A program made the translations under genes and the position numbers. This document shows, piece after piece, positions 8,782 through 16,898 of a stretch of 64,000 nucleotides of DNA. The notes below the pieces were generated by a model, which saw only the letters and a list, made by a program, of their open reading frames with translations, was not told the origin of the DNA and did not search any database. Each line of letters begins with the position of its first letter. Positions within the stretch are counted from its first letter, which is position 1. The stretch comes from Amarobacter sp964507025 (GTDB taxonomy: Bacteria; Chloroflexota; Dehalococcoidia; Tepidiformales; Tepidiformaceae), in NCBI GenBank assembly GCA_964507025.1, contig CAZDOK010000005.1, positions 62,001 through 126,000 on the forward strand. The letters are read 5' to 3'.

Positions 8782-9498
8782 GTGTTGAAGCGACTCTCCG
8801 CAATCTTTCAGGCCAAGGCCAACAAGGCGCTGGATCATCTTGAGGACCCCCGCGAGATGCTCGACCTGAGCTACGAAAAGCAGGTCGACATGCTCCGCGA
8901 CGTCAAGCGCGGCATCGTTGAGGTCACGGCCGCGCGGCGGCGCCTCGAGCTCCAGGCGGAAGAACTCCGCGGCCAACTGCCGAAGTTCGACGCCCAGGCC
9001 CTCCAGGCGATGAAGGCGGGACGCGAAGACCTGGCCCGCGTCGCACTGGAACGAAAGACGGCGACGCAGGCGCAGGTCGATGGATTCGAAGCCCAGGTGG
9101 CGAACCTGAAGGCCGAACAGGACCAGCTCGTCGCGGCCGAACAGCGCCTCCAGGCCAAGGTCGATGCCTTCCGGACCAAGAAGGAGGTCATGAAGGCGCA
9201 GTACACCGCCGCCAAGGCCACGGTGCGCATTGGCGAAGCGGTCACCGGCCTCTCGGAGGAGATGGCCGACATGGGCTATGCCATCCAGCGCGCGGAGGAC
9301 AAGACGGCGCAGCTCAAGAGCCGCGGCGCAGCAATTCACGAGCTGCTCGAATCGGGTGTGCTCGAAGACAGCCTCGATGGAAGCACCGCGCTGGATCGCG
9401 AACTCGACGCGCTTGGCCGAGCGGCTTCGGTAGATGCGGAGCTCGACCGGCTCCGCGCCCAACTCAACGCCGAAGCCCCAAAGGAGGTGCTCTCGTGA
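8782..9498 (+). CDS. pspA: Phage shock protein A (PspA/IM30/Vipp1 family)
   Basis: A 238-residue, almost wholly alpha-helical protein beginning LKRLSAIFQAKANKALDHLEDPREMLDLSYEKQ, the amphipathic and first-helix signature of the ESCRT-III-like PspA family, followed by long coiled coils rich in Ala, Glu, Lys and Gln. It binds and repairs stressed inner membrane. The start is GTG at 8782 behind AAGGAG. Its stop overlaps the next gene by 4 bp. Pairing with PspAA and a zinc-ribbon protein is the known actinobacterial/Chloroflexota-style arrangement, and TerC is a frequent neighbour. Confidence 0.95.
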   Translation: MLKRLSAIFQAKANKALDHLEDPREMLDLSYEKQVDMLRDVKRGIVEVTAARRRLELQAEELRGQLPKFDAQALQAMKAGREDLARVALERKTATQAQVDGFEAQVANLKAEQDQLVAAEQRLQAKVDAFRTKKEVMKAQYTAAKATVRIGEAVTGLSEEMADMGYAIQRAEDKTAQLKSRGAAIHELLESGVLEDSLDGSTALDRELDALGRAASVDAELDRLRAQLNAEAPKEVLS

Positions 9499-9773
9499 TC
9501 GTCAGACTGATGGGCCAGGGCCAGTGGAAGATCGACGATGCGGTGCGGGATGAGCTCAACGCCATCGACGCCGAACTCGACACCGACGTGAAGGCGGGCG
9601 ATGGCACGGAGTTCGCCCGCCACCTCGCGGCGATGCACGACCTCGTCAGGTCGCGCGGGCTGCCAGTCGAAATCGAGGAGCTTGTCCCCTCCGATGCCCT
9701 GGTGCCACCGCGGGACATCTCGATCGAGGAATTGCGTGAGCTCGTCGGCGAAGAGGGACTCATCCCCGGCTGA
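9495..9773 (+). CDS. pspAA: PspA-associated protein PspAA
   Basis: A 92-residue protein starting MIVRLMGQGQWKIDDAVRDELNAIDAEL, the typical start of the PspAA domain family found beside PspA genes outside the Proteobacteria. The start codon GTG overlaps the pspA stop (GTGA), so the two products are probably made in fixed ratio. Its function is thought to be regulation or assembly of PspA filaments; no catalytic residues are seen. Confidence 0.85.
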   Translation: MIVRLMGQGQWKIDDAVRDELNAIDAELDTDVKAGDGTEFARHLAAMHDLVRSRGLPVEIEELVPSDALVPPRDISIEELRELVGEEGLIPG

Positions 9774-9790
9774 GCGGGAGGGATACAGCC

Positions 9791-10081
9791 ATGGTCGATG
9801 AACTTTTTGATGTGTTCGAGGACCTCTTCGAGCGCCGGCAGAAGAAGAAAAACAGGGCAGTCAAGGGCGAGAACCGCGCGGTCGAGGCGAAAGCCCCGGC
9901 CGCTCCGCCCGTATTCTGCATCGGGTGCGGCGCGCGCAACGAAGGTGGCGCCCGCTTCTGCATGGAATGTGGCGAACTGCTCCCCTCGCCGGGCGAGGAG
10001 ATGCGCTGCCTGGGCTGCAACAGCGTCGTGCCGTTGAAGGCGAGGTTCTGCCCGCGCTGCGGGTCGAAGGTCGCCGTCTAG
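9791..10081 (+). CDS. Double zinc-ribbon protein of the PspA operon
   Basis: A 96-residue protein with a charged helical start (VDELFDVFEDLFERRQKKKNR) followed by a linker and four CxxC pairs: CIGCGARN, CMECGELL, CLGCNSVV and CPRCGSKV, giving two zinc ribbons. Such zinc ribbons accompany PspA/PspAA in several phyla, probably as adaptors. It is 17 bp after pspAA with GGGAGGG upstream and is the last gene of the operon; its end overlaps the convergent CoA-transferase by 4 bp. Confidence 0.8.
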   Translation: MVDELFDVFEDLFERRQKKKNRAVKGENRAVEAKAPAAPPVFCIGCGARNEGGARFCMECGELLPSPGEEMRCLGCNSVVPLKARFCPRCGSKVAV

Positions 10082-12378
10082 GCCTGGCGCACCACCCCGG
10101 CGGCGACGAGTTGATCGATGCGGCCGGGGTCGATGCCGCAGTCGGCGAGGACCTCGCGTGAGTGTTCGCCCACGAGCGGCGAACGCCGCGGGTAGCCGTT
10201 GCCCGTGCGCAGGAACCGGCCGAGGTAGCGCGGTCCGCGGATGGTCCCCAGCTGGGGGTGCTCGAAGTCCTCGAAGTACTCCGAGGCGTGCATCCAGGGA
10301 TCCTCGAACACCTCGACGGCATCGAGCGAGGGAGCGGCAGGCACGCCGCGCGTTAGCAACCGGTCCAGCGCCTCGTCGCTGGTCAGGGTCGCGAGCGCCT
10401 CGGCGATGCGCGCCGCGATCGGGCTGTCGACGGGTTCGTTCAGTGCCTTCTCGGCGATGATGCCGCCCGCCCACTCCGGGTGCCCGAGCGCGATGCAGAC
10501 GGACGGGAAGTGCTCGGGGGCGGTGCCCGCCACGAGAATCCAGCCATCCCGGCACTGGTAGAAGCGGTTCAGCGCGCTCGTGCCCAGCAGGTCGAGGCCG
10601 CCCTTCGGGTTCGCGGGCCGGCCTTCGTACCAGGTGAGCTCGCCAGAAAGCGTGAGGATGCTCTGGTTCGCCAGGCAGGTCAGGACTTCCTGGCCCTCGC
10701 CAGTTAGCTCGCGCGCATGCAAAGCCGCCACAACCCCGAAGGCGGCCATCATGGCGCTCGCGGTGTCGTTCACCGGGATCTGGTAGAAGACCGGCTCGTC
10801 GTCGCCGCCCTGGGCCGCCATCAGGCCACTGCGGGCCTGGACGAGCGGGTCGAACCCCGGGTCGACGGCGAGCGGGCCGGACTGGCCGTAGCCGGTGACC
10901 GAGCAACTGATGATACGCGGGTTAATCGCCTTGAGCGTCGCATAGTCGATGCCGAGCCGTTCGCGGACACCGACGCGGTAATTATCGAGGATCACATCGG
11001 AGACACGGACGAGGTCGAGCAGCAGTTCGCGGCCAACCGGATCCTTCAGGTCGATCGCGAGGCCACGCTTGCCCCGGTTGTAGCCGACGAAGCCGAGGCC
11101 GTAGGTGCGGAAGGGGTCACCCTCGGGCGGTTCGACCTTGATGACATCGGCGCCCCAGTTCGCGAGGACGGCCGGGGCGAAGGTCCCGGCGATGAAGGCG
11201 CCGAGGTCGAGCACGCGCACGCCCGCGAGCGGCCCCGTGCCCGCGGGCGGCGCCGGTTCTGCGGGCAGCGACGGGGTGTGATCGCCGAGCGATTCGAAGG
11301 AGGCCGGCTCCGGCAGGTGGCGGACGCTCCCGGGCGTGGCCTGGAGCTTCACGGGAACGCCGGGGATGACGACCGTGCCGTGGCGCGCGTGATCGAACAC
11401 GAGGCGCATCTCGTTCGCGGCGACGGTATCGCTGTTGAACCACTCTTCGGCCGTACCGACGGGGCCGCGGGGGACGCCGGCTTCGTGCAGGATCTTCAGC
11501 CACTCGTCGAGGGGTTTCTCCTTGAAGCGCTCATCCAGGGCGGCGATGACCTGCTGGTTGATGCCGGGCTTGAGAAGGTTGGTGAATTCGCCTTCGACGC
11601 CTTCGAGGGCCATCAGGTGGAGCAGGTCGGTAGCTTCGAGAGCCTTGAGGAAGAACTGTGGCGTGAGGGTGCCGAGGAAGAACCAGCGGCCATCGACGCA
11701 CTGGTGGAGGCGGTAGTTCTGGACACCGCCGCGGCTGCCGCGGCCCCCGAGGCGGAACATCTCGGTGGTGCGGATGGTACCGCCGCTCTGGACCGCCGAG
11801 TTCGCGTGGAGCCCGCTCACGACGATCGCCTGCCCGAGGCCGGTGCGGCGGCGTTCGAGGAGGGCGGAGGCGAGGGCGCCCGCGCCGAGCATGCCCTGTC
11901 CGTAGCTCACCTGAGGCGTGACGAGGTAGGTGGGGCGGTCTTCATAGGAGTACTGGAGCGCCGCGGCGCCGCCCAGCGCGGTGAGCAAACCGTCGTCCGG
12001 AGGGAGCTGGCTCCAGCGGCCAGTGGGGGAGTAGGGCGGAAACCACGCGTGCAGCAAGGCGGGGTTCGCTGCATGCAGGCTGACGGTGTCGAGGCCGCTC
12101 CGCTCCAACTCCCCCGGATGCCAGTCGAACACGGCAGCATCGGCTGTGGCAAGGAGCGAGCGGGCGTCGCGCAGGCCTTCAAACCGGTGAACATCGAGGG
12201 TGACGACCTGTTTGTTGCGGTTCCAGCAGAAGTAGCCGGGGTGATCCTTCATCCGGTCGCCACCTGGCGGCTCGACCTTGATGACCTCGGCGCCGAGGTC
12301 GGCCAGCAGCATGGTGGCCATGGGCCCGCCGATGCCGGACGAAAAATCGATGATGCGGGTACCAGCGAAGGCGCTCAT
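10078..12378 (-). CDS. Tandem CaiB/BaiF class III CoA-transferase fusion
   Basis: A 766-residue protein made of two family III CoA-transferase modules (about 1-365 and 385-766), each starting with the typical IIDFSSGIGGPMATMLLADLGAEVIKVEPP or VLDLGAFIAGTFAPAVLANWGADVIKVEPP stretch. The family moves CoA between carboxylates. In the second module the catalytic aspartate position reads IPVNDTASAMMAAFG and looks intact. In the first module the equivalent stretch reads TPQVSYGQGMLGAGALASALL, with no aspartate, so only the C-terminal module appears catalytic. Tandem single-chain forms are known. The substrate is unknown. Confidence 0.9.
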   Translation of the reverse strand: MSAFAGTRIIDFSSGIGGPMATMLLADLGAEVIKVEPPGGDRMKDHPGYFCWNRNKQVVTLDVHRFEGLRDARSLLATADAAVFDWHPGELERSGLDTVSLHAANPALLHAWFPPYSPTGRWSQLPPDDGLLTALGGAAALQYSYEDRPTYLVTPQVSYGQGMLGAGALASALLERRRTGLGQAIVVSGLHANSAVQSGGTIRTTEMFRLGGRGSRGGVQNYRLHQCVDGRWFFLGTLTPQFFLKALEATDLLHLMALEGVEGEFTNLLKPGINQQVIAALDERFKEKPLDEWLKILHEAGVPRGPVGTAEEWFNSDTVAANEMRLVFDHARHGTVVIPGVPVKLQATPGSVRHLPEPASFESLGDHTPSLPAEPAPPAGTGPLAGVRVLDLGAFIAGTFAPAVLANWGADVIKVEPPEGDPFRTYGLGFVGYNRGKRGLAIDLKDPVGRELLLDLVRVSDVILDNYRVGVRERLGIDYATLKAINPRIISCSVTGYGQSGPLAVDPGFDPLVQARSGLMAAQGGDDEPVFYQIPVNDTASAMMAAFGVVAALHARELTGEGQEVLTCLANQSILTLSGELTWYEGRPANPKGGLDLLGTSALNRFYQCRDGWILVAGTAPEHFPSVCIALGHPEWAGGIIAEKALNEPVDSPIAARIAEALATLTSDEALDRLLTRGVPAAPSLDAVEVFEDPWMHASEYFEDFEHPQLGTIRGPRYLGRFLRTGNGYPRRSPLVGEHSREVLADCGIDPGRIDQLVAAGVVRQA

Positions 12379-12510
12379 ATGCGCGGGACTATACGAGGGA
12401 GAAGCGAGGAGGGAGAAGTGAGGGCTCCCTCCCGGGTCCGAGGCGCGCCCGTCCTGGCGCCGTGGGATGCCAGTCGCCCGAACCGTGGTGGCAGGGCAAA
12501 CAGCAATCCA

Positions 12511-12525
12511 TATAATGACCCATCA
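12511..12525 (+). promoter_or_regulatory. Consensus -10 box directly before the start codon (leaderless mRNA)
   Basis: A perfect TATAAT at 12511-12516 lies 8 bases before the ATG at 12525. Transcription would start at or within two bases of the start codon, giving a leaderless transcript. No Shine-Dalgarno sequence precedes this ATG, in agreement. A -35 box is not obvious. Confidence 0.55.
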
Positions 12526-13616
12526 TGGATCCCCCGGCGATTCGATATACCATCACCGCGGATGGGACCAACATCGCGTACTGGGCGCTGGGTGAGGGGC
12601 CAATCATGGTCTCGCTTCCGCCCCTGCCTCACAGCCACATCCGGGTCGAGTGGGACATTCCCGCGCTGCGCCGGACGTTTGAAGTTGCCGCCTCGGGCCT
12701 CAGGCTGGTCCGGTACGATGGTCGAGGCACCGGCCTCTCGCAGCGGGATTCCTGTGACTTCTCTCTCGAGACGATGCTGCTCGACCTGGGCGCGGTGATC
12801 GACGCCTTCGAGGCCGACGACGTCGTCCTGTATGGGCCGGCCAATGCCGGGGCGATTGCCATCGCATACGCTGCCCGCCACCCGGAGCGCGTGTCACGGC
12901 TGGTCCTCTGGTGTCCCATCGTCGATGGGTCGATCGTGGCGAACAACCCGCACCTGCGTGCGCTTCGACGTTTGGCCGCCGACGATTGGGAGCTGTTTGC
13001 GCGGACCGTCGCGCACAATCTGCTTGGCTGGTCGGAAAACGAGGCTGCACGACAGTTCGCGGAAGTGATCCTTGCGGGGAATTCACAGGAAACACTGCTG
13101 CCGCTCGTGTCGGCCATCGGGCAGATCAACGTGTGGGACGAGCTTCCGGGGGTGCGTTGTCCCACGCTTGTCCAGCACCGCCCCGATAGCGGGATGATCC
13201 CGCCCGGGATCATCGAGCGGGTCGTTGCGGGCATCCCCGATGCCAGCCTCGCGCTCTACGAGGGTAATTCCACGGTCCCCTACCTGGGGGACTGGCGCAC
13301 GATCACCCGCGGGATCCTGGGGTTCCTGGGCATGCAACAGGCCGCGCGGGCGGAATCCTCCAGCCGAAGGGCGTTGCGCCTTCTGAAGATGAAGGACGAA
13401 TCGCTGACTGGCCGGGAGACGGAGATTGTGGTCCTCGTGGCCAGCGGGCTGACGAACCGCCAGATCGCCGAGGAGCTCTACCTCTCGGAAAAGACCATCG
13501 AAAACCACATGGGCCGGATCCTGACCAAGCTGAACCTGGGGACGCGCACGCAGCTCACCGCGTACGCGCTGGAACACGGCCTCACAAGCAAGCCGGCCTC
13601 GGACAGCTCCCCCTAA
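12525..13616 (+). CDS. Alpha/beta-hydrolase-fold sensor fused to LuxR-type HTH
   Basis: A 363-residue regulator. Residues about 1-265 have an alpha/beta-hydrolase fold (LVRYDGRGTGLSQ, YAARHPERVSRLVLWCP), and residues about 290-355 are a LuxR/NarL HTH (LTGRETEIVVLVASGLTNRQIAEELYLSEKTIENHMGRILTKL). The nucleophile elbow, normally GxSxG, reads YGPANAGAI: the serine is replaced by alanine. The domain is therefore probably a ligand sensor rather than an enzyme. A related regulator with the opposite domain order and an intact serine lies at 56768-58018. It is likely translated from a leaderless mRNA. Confidence 0.88.
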   Translation: MDPPAIRYTITADGTNIAYWALGEGPIMVSLPPLPHSHIRVEWDIPALRRTFEVAASGLRLVRYDGRGTGLSQRDSCDFSLETMLLDLGAVIDAFEADDVVLYGPANAGAIAIAYAARHPERVSRLVLWCPIVDGSIVANNPHLRALRRLAADDWELFARTVAHNLLGWSENEAARQFAEVILAGNSQETLLPLVSAIGQINVWDELPGVRCPTLVQHRPDSGMIPPGIIERVVAGIPDASLALYEGNSTVPYLGDWRTITRGILGFLGMQQAARAESSSRRALRLLKMKDESLTGRETEIVVLVASGLTNRQIAEELYLSEKTIENHMGRILTKLNLGTRTQLTAYALEHGLTSKPASDSSP

Positions 13617-13629
13617 TCGAAGCGGATTG

Positions 13630-13643
13630 AGGGGAATCCCCCT
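13630..13643 (+). terminator. Short GC hairpin after the LuxR-hydrolase gene
   Basis: AGGGG and CCCCT pair across a 4-base loop 13 bp after the stop codon. There is no T-run, so it is a weak terminator candidate. Confidence 0.3.
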
Positions 13644-13773
13644 ATCCAGCGCAAGGCCGGCAGGCGCACGGTAGCTGGACCGCAGGGCGAACGCCGCGAC
13701 GCGGGCTGCGAACCAGGCTCAGCGCGAATTGGCCATGTCCTGGGGGCACACGCACTCTCAGGAGGGAAGCACG

Positions 13774-14706
13774 ATGTGGAAGCACCTACTTGCCGGCCCC
13801 GGAGCGCTGCGCTTCAACACAGCGGTCCTTGTGCTCATGGCCGTGGCCGCCCTGCTGGCTGCGGCCTGCGGCGACGACGATGGCGAAGAAGAGGCCGCGA
13901 GGACACCCGCGGACACAGGCGGCGCCGACATCGGGACGCTCACCCTGCACGCCACCGACCACGCGTTCCGGGCTGAGGGCGACATGCGGCCGGGTCCGAC
14001 ACGGGTCGTGATGCCCAATGAGGGGGCATATGACCACTACGCCCTCATCTTCAAGGTCGAAGGCGACCACGGCGTTGAGGACGTGATGGGCCTGCTGGAA
14101 CTCTTCTTCGATGAGGAAGCCATGGCTGCCGCAACCGAAGCACCGGAGTGGCCCGATTGGGCGCTCTGGAAGGGCGGACCCTCGGTCCTCTCGCCCGGCG
14201 AGACGGCCGAGCTGATCATCGACTTCGAGCCGGGGCGCTACGTCATCGTCTGCCCGATGGAAGAGCCCGGCGGAGTGATGCACTACGACCGCGGCATGGT
14301 GGCCGTGATTGACCTGGAGGGAGAGCCGCATTCCGGCCCGATGCCCACAGCCGACCTGGTGATCAGCGGCGAGGACGACGCCATGGGGTCGAGCTATTGG
14401 TTCGGGAAGGTGCCTGAAACGCTGGACGCGGGCGAGCGTCTCGTCGAGTTCCGAAACGACGGCTCCGAGTTGCACGAGTTCGTCCTCCTGCGGCTGGGGG
14501 ACGGCATGACGCTGGATGAAGCGTTCGAGGCCGAGCTCGAAGGGAGCGTCTGGCTGGGCGGGCCCGCGCCGTTTGGGCCCGGAGACCGCCAACTGATGCA
14601 CGTGGACCTGGAGCCGGGGACCTACGTGCTGCTCTGTTTCTGGGAGAACGACGAAGCAATCCCGCACGCGGACCTCGGCATGCTCTCGGAGATCGCCGTG
14701 CAGTGA
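13774..14706 (+). CDS. Lipoprotein with two cupredoxin-like domains
   Basis: A 310-residue secreted lipoprotein: hydrophobic leader with lipobox LLAAAC, an acidic linker, then two similar beta-rich repeats (about residues 50-175 and 180-310). Each ends in a blue-copper-like pattern, with GRYVIVCPMEEPGGVMHYDRGM in the first and GTYVLLCFWENDEAIPHADLGM in the second: Cys, His and Met in plastocyanin order. It may bind copper or be an extracellular electron carrier; this is inference. ATG at 13774 was chosen over the upstream in-frame ATG because AGGAGGG lies 9 bases before it and the lipoprotein leader starts there. Confidence 0.75.
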   Translation: MWKHLLAGPGALRFNTAVLVLMAVAALLAAACGDDDGEEEAARTPADTGGADIGTLTLHATDHAFRAEGDMRPGPTRVVMPNEGAYDHYALIFKVEGDHGVEDVMGLLELFFDEEAMAAATEAPEWPDWALWKGGPSVLSPGETAELIIDFEPGRYVIVCPMEEPGGVMHYDRGMVAVIDLEGEPHSGPMPTADLVISGEDDAMGSSYWFGKVPETLDAGERLVEFRNDGSELHEFVLLRLGDGMTLDEAFEAELEGSVWLGGPAPFGPGDRQLMHVDLEPGTYVLLCFWENDEAIPHADLGMLSEIAVQ

Positions 14707-14737
14707 GTGCGCGCTGGGCTGGTGCCGCCACCATCCG

Positions 14738-16618
14738 CTAGCCGGGCCGGCGAGCGAGGTAGGCGGCGCTGGCCCAGCCGTCCTTGCCTTCGGGAGTGGT
14801 GACCGCGACCCAGGTTGTGGCGCCTTCGATACGGGTTTCGCCGCGCTCGAGGAAGAGCACGCCATCGCGGTAGCAGCCGAGGCTTGCGGCGGAGGCTGAG
14901 GGCGATTCGCGGACGTTCAGGCAGTCGCTCCCGGTGACGACGCGGGCGACTCGCGCCAGCACGGTCCCGCGGACGAGCGGCTGCTGGTTCGCGTCGAGGC
15001 CTGCGGCGAGCTCTCGGAGGGGAAGGATGCGCCCCGTTCCCAGGTCGATCAGTGCGGCTGGGACGTCGAAGGGCCTTGCGCTGCCGGCAGGCACCGGCAC
15101 TTCGACGTTGCCAAGGAGCAGCCCATCGCCGGCGAAGTACGGGCCGTTCCAGGTCGCGACCCGCTGTGGCGTGAACAGGGCGACCGGCCTGCCCGAGGCA
15201 TCCAGCCGGCCGATGTAGGCGGTGCGGGGGTGGGGGTCGGCCGGGCGGTCGGGCACGTAGAGCCAGGCGCCGTAGAGGTCTCCGGCGCCGGCCCGGGCAG
15301 CGAGGCGCGCCTCGAGGTTCGGCGCCGGTTCGGCGTAGGCAATGGCGGCGCCCGAGGCGTCGTAGATGGGATCGGCGCCGAACTTGCGGTCCGTGTACGT
15401 GGGCTCCCAGACGAGGCCAAGCCCGGGCACGACGCGCGGCTCGGTGTTTGGAGCCGGTGGCGTGACAGCTTCGCCCGAAGGGTGCAGGAAGAAGCGGTAC
15501 TCCGGACGCTCGTTGGCGTCGCGGCCCTGCCACTCCGCCATGATGACGCCGGCCGGGGTGACCGCGCGGGGGAACGTCATCGCCGAGACCTGCCCGGCCG
15601 CCGACCACGTGATCCCGCCGTCGATCGAACGGTAGACGTCGAACTCGCCCTCCCAGCCGCCCACGCCGACGCCCCGGCAGCGGCCCTCCTGGCAGGCCAC
15701 GAACACGATCTCGCCGTAGCTCTCACTGGCGGTCCAGCCCACGATGGCCAGCGGGCCGAACTGGGCCTTCGCGTTCGCGAAGAGGTCGTCGCGGCGGATC
15801 GTGCCGTCGTGGCCGCGGTACACGCGCCAGAGGAGGATGGGGAAGCTATCGGCCGCCCACGGTGCCGGACCAAGGTAGACCACGAGGTCGTTAGGCAGGG
15901 ACGTCTCGGGGCCGAGCGTGAGTTCGCGGACGTCGATGCCGCCGATCTGCTCGACCGCACCGGGGGTGGGGGCGGGCGACTGGCCGGGCGCAAGCACCTC
16001 GACGGGGTAGATGCGGAACCCGAGACCATTCTGGGGCGAGCCCGGGAGCTGGTCGCCCCCGCTGCCAGGACCGGTGAGCAGGGCGAGTTGCCAGGTGGCC
16101 TCAGGGATGGCGTAGCCGTAGAGCTGGGGGCCGGTCCCGAGGAGGTCGTAGCCGAAGACGAGCATGCCGGCGCTCCCGGCGTCCGCCTGGTCGAAGTCGA
16201 ACGTCGAGAAGACGAGGGCGAACCGCTCGGAGCAGTCCGGGTAGGGAGGCTGGCCCGGCACGTAGGGGCAGGCGATGCTGCGGAGCCTGCGCGGCGCATC
16301 CGCTGTTGCGGGAAGGACCGTTTGGATGGATTTTTCGATGTCCGCGCGGGCGTGGTCCGTATCGAGCGAACCTCCCCCGGTGAGGGCGGGGACATCGCCC
16401 GCCTGGACCCAGCCTTCAGCGGCCGCTGCGAAGGCGCAGATCTTATCGCCGGCAGCTTCGGGGCAATGGTTCAGGCCGGGTGGGGCTGGAGTGGGCGATG
16501 CGCTTACGGAGGTAATCGCGGTCGGGGTGGGCGTTGTCGGTTGGCTATCAGAACACGCAACGAAGACTGCCCCGCAAAGGACCAGCAGTGCCAGCCAGCC
16601 ACGCAGCATCCGCGACAC
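14738..16618 (-). CDS. Large secreted lipoprotein with C-terminal SH3-like domain
   Basis: A 626-residue protein with a lipoprotein signal (LALLVLCGAVFVAC) and a Thr/Pro/Ser-rich linker after the cysteine (SQPTTPTPTAITSVSASPTPAPP). The middle is beta-rich with segments such as DVYRSIDGGITWSAAG, which resembles Asp-box/sialidase-type propeller repeats. Residues about 555-622 resemble a bacterial SH3 domain (CLNVRESPSASAASLGCY to GWASAAYL), a usual cell-wall or ligand-binding module. The function is unknown. It converges on the cupredoxin lipoprotein, with 31 bp between the stop codons. Confidence 0.7.
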   Translation of the reverse strand: MSRMLRGWLALLVLCGAVFVACSDSQPTTPTPTAITSVSASPTPAPPGLNHCPEAAGDKICAFAAAAEGWVQAGDVPALTGGGSLDTDHARADIEKSIQTVLPATADAPRRLRSIACPYVPGQPPYPDCSERFALVFSTFDFDQADAGSAGMLVFGYDLLGTGPQLYGYAIPEATWQLALLTGPGSGGDQLPGSPQNGLGFRIYPVEVLAPGQSPAPTPGAVEQIGGIDVRELTLGPETSLPNDLVVYLGPAPWAADSFPILLWRVYRGHDGTIRRDDLFANAKAQFGPLAIVGWTASESYGEIVFVACQEGRCRGVGVGGWEGEFDVYRSIDGGITWSAAGQVSAMTFPRAVTPAGVIMAEWQGRDANERPEYRFFLHPSGEAVTPPAPNTEPRVVPGLGLVWEPTYTDRKFGADPIYDASGAAIAYAEPAPNLEARLAARAGAGDLYGAWLYVPDRPADPHPRTAYIGRLDASGRPVALFTPQRVATWNGPYFAGDGLLLGNVEVPVPAGSARPFDVPAALIDLGTGRILPLRELAAGLDANQQPLVRGTVLARVARVVTGSDCLNVRESPSASAASLGCYRDGVLFLERGETRIEGATTWVAVTTPEGKDGWASAAYLARRPG

Positions 16619-16689
16619 CTCCGCTCCCCCTCTTCCACCCTAGACGATGCTGTCAAACCTGAGGTTCCGTCGGCCAGCGTCCGAACCGC

Positions 16690-16847
16690 GACCGGCAGGA
16701 AGCGGCACCGTGGCGTGCGAACGACGACGCGCGGCAGCGCTGATGCCCTGGGCGTGCTGGGGGGTGGGCTGCCACACCACAGCTAGTGTCCGAGTGGGCT
16801 GCCGGGGGACGGTGCGGGTGTGAGTCGAGTGCCGCTTCCTGCCGGTC
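16690..16847. repeat. 19-bp perfect inverted repeat at the island edge
   Basis: GACCGGCAGGAAGCGGCAC at 16690-16708 is exactly inverted at 16829-16847, with 120 bases between. It sits between the chromosomal lipoprotein gene and the nuclease/recombinase/CRISPR block. It could be a remnant of a small transposable element (MITE-like termini) or mark the edge of the island. The inside codes for nothing recognisable. The rest of 16619-16898 holds no gene. Confidence 0.6.
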
Positions 16848-16898
16848 AACCAAAGATCGTGAAGGGCACCATTTACGCTCTGCTACCCTCTCAGGACA

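Noticed and set aside
16640..16849. A 69-codon ORF inside the 19-bp inverted repeat.
   Set aside because: Its ends are the two repeat arms read through, and it has no ribosome site or domain.
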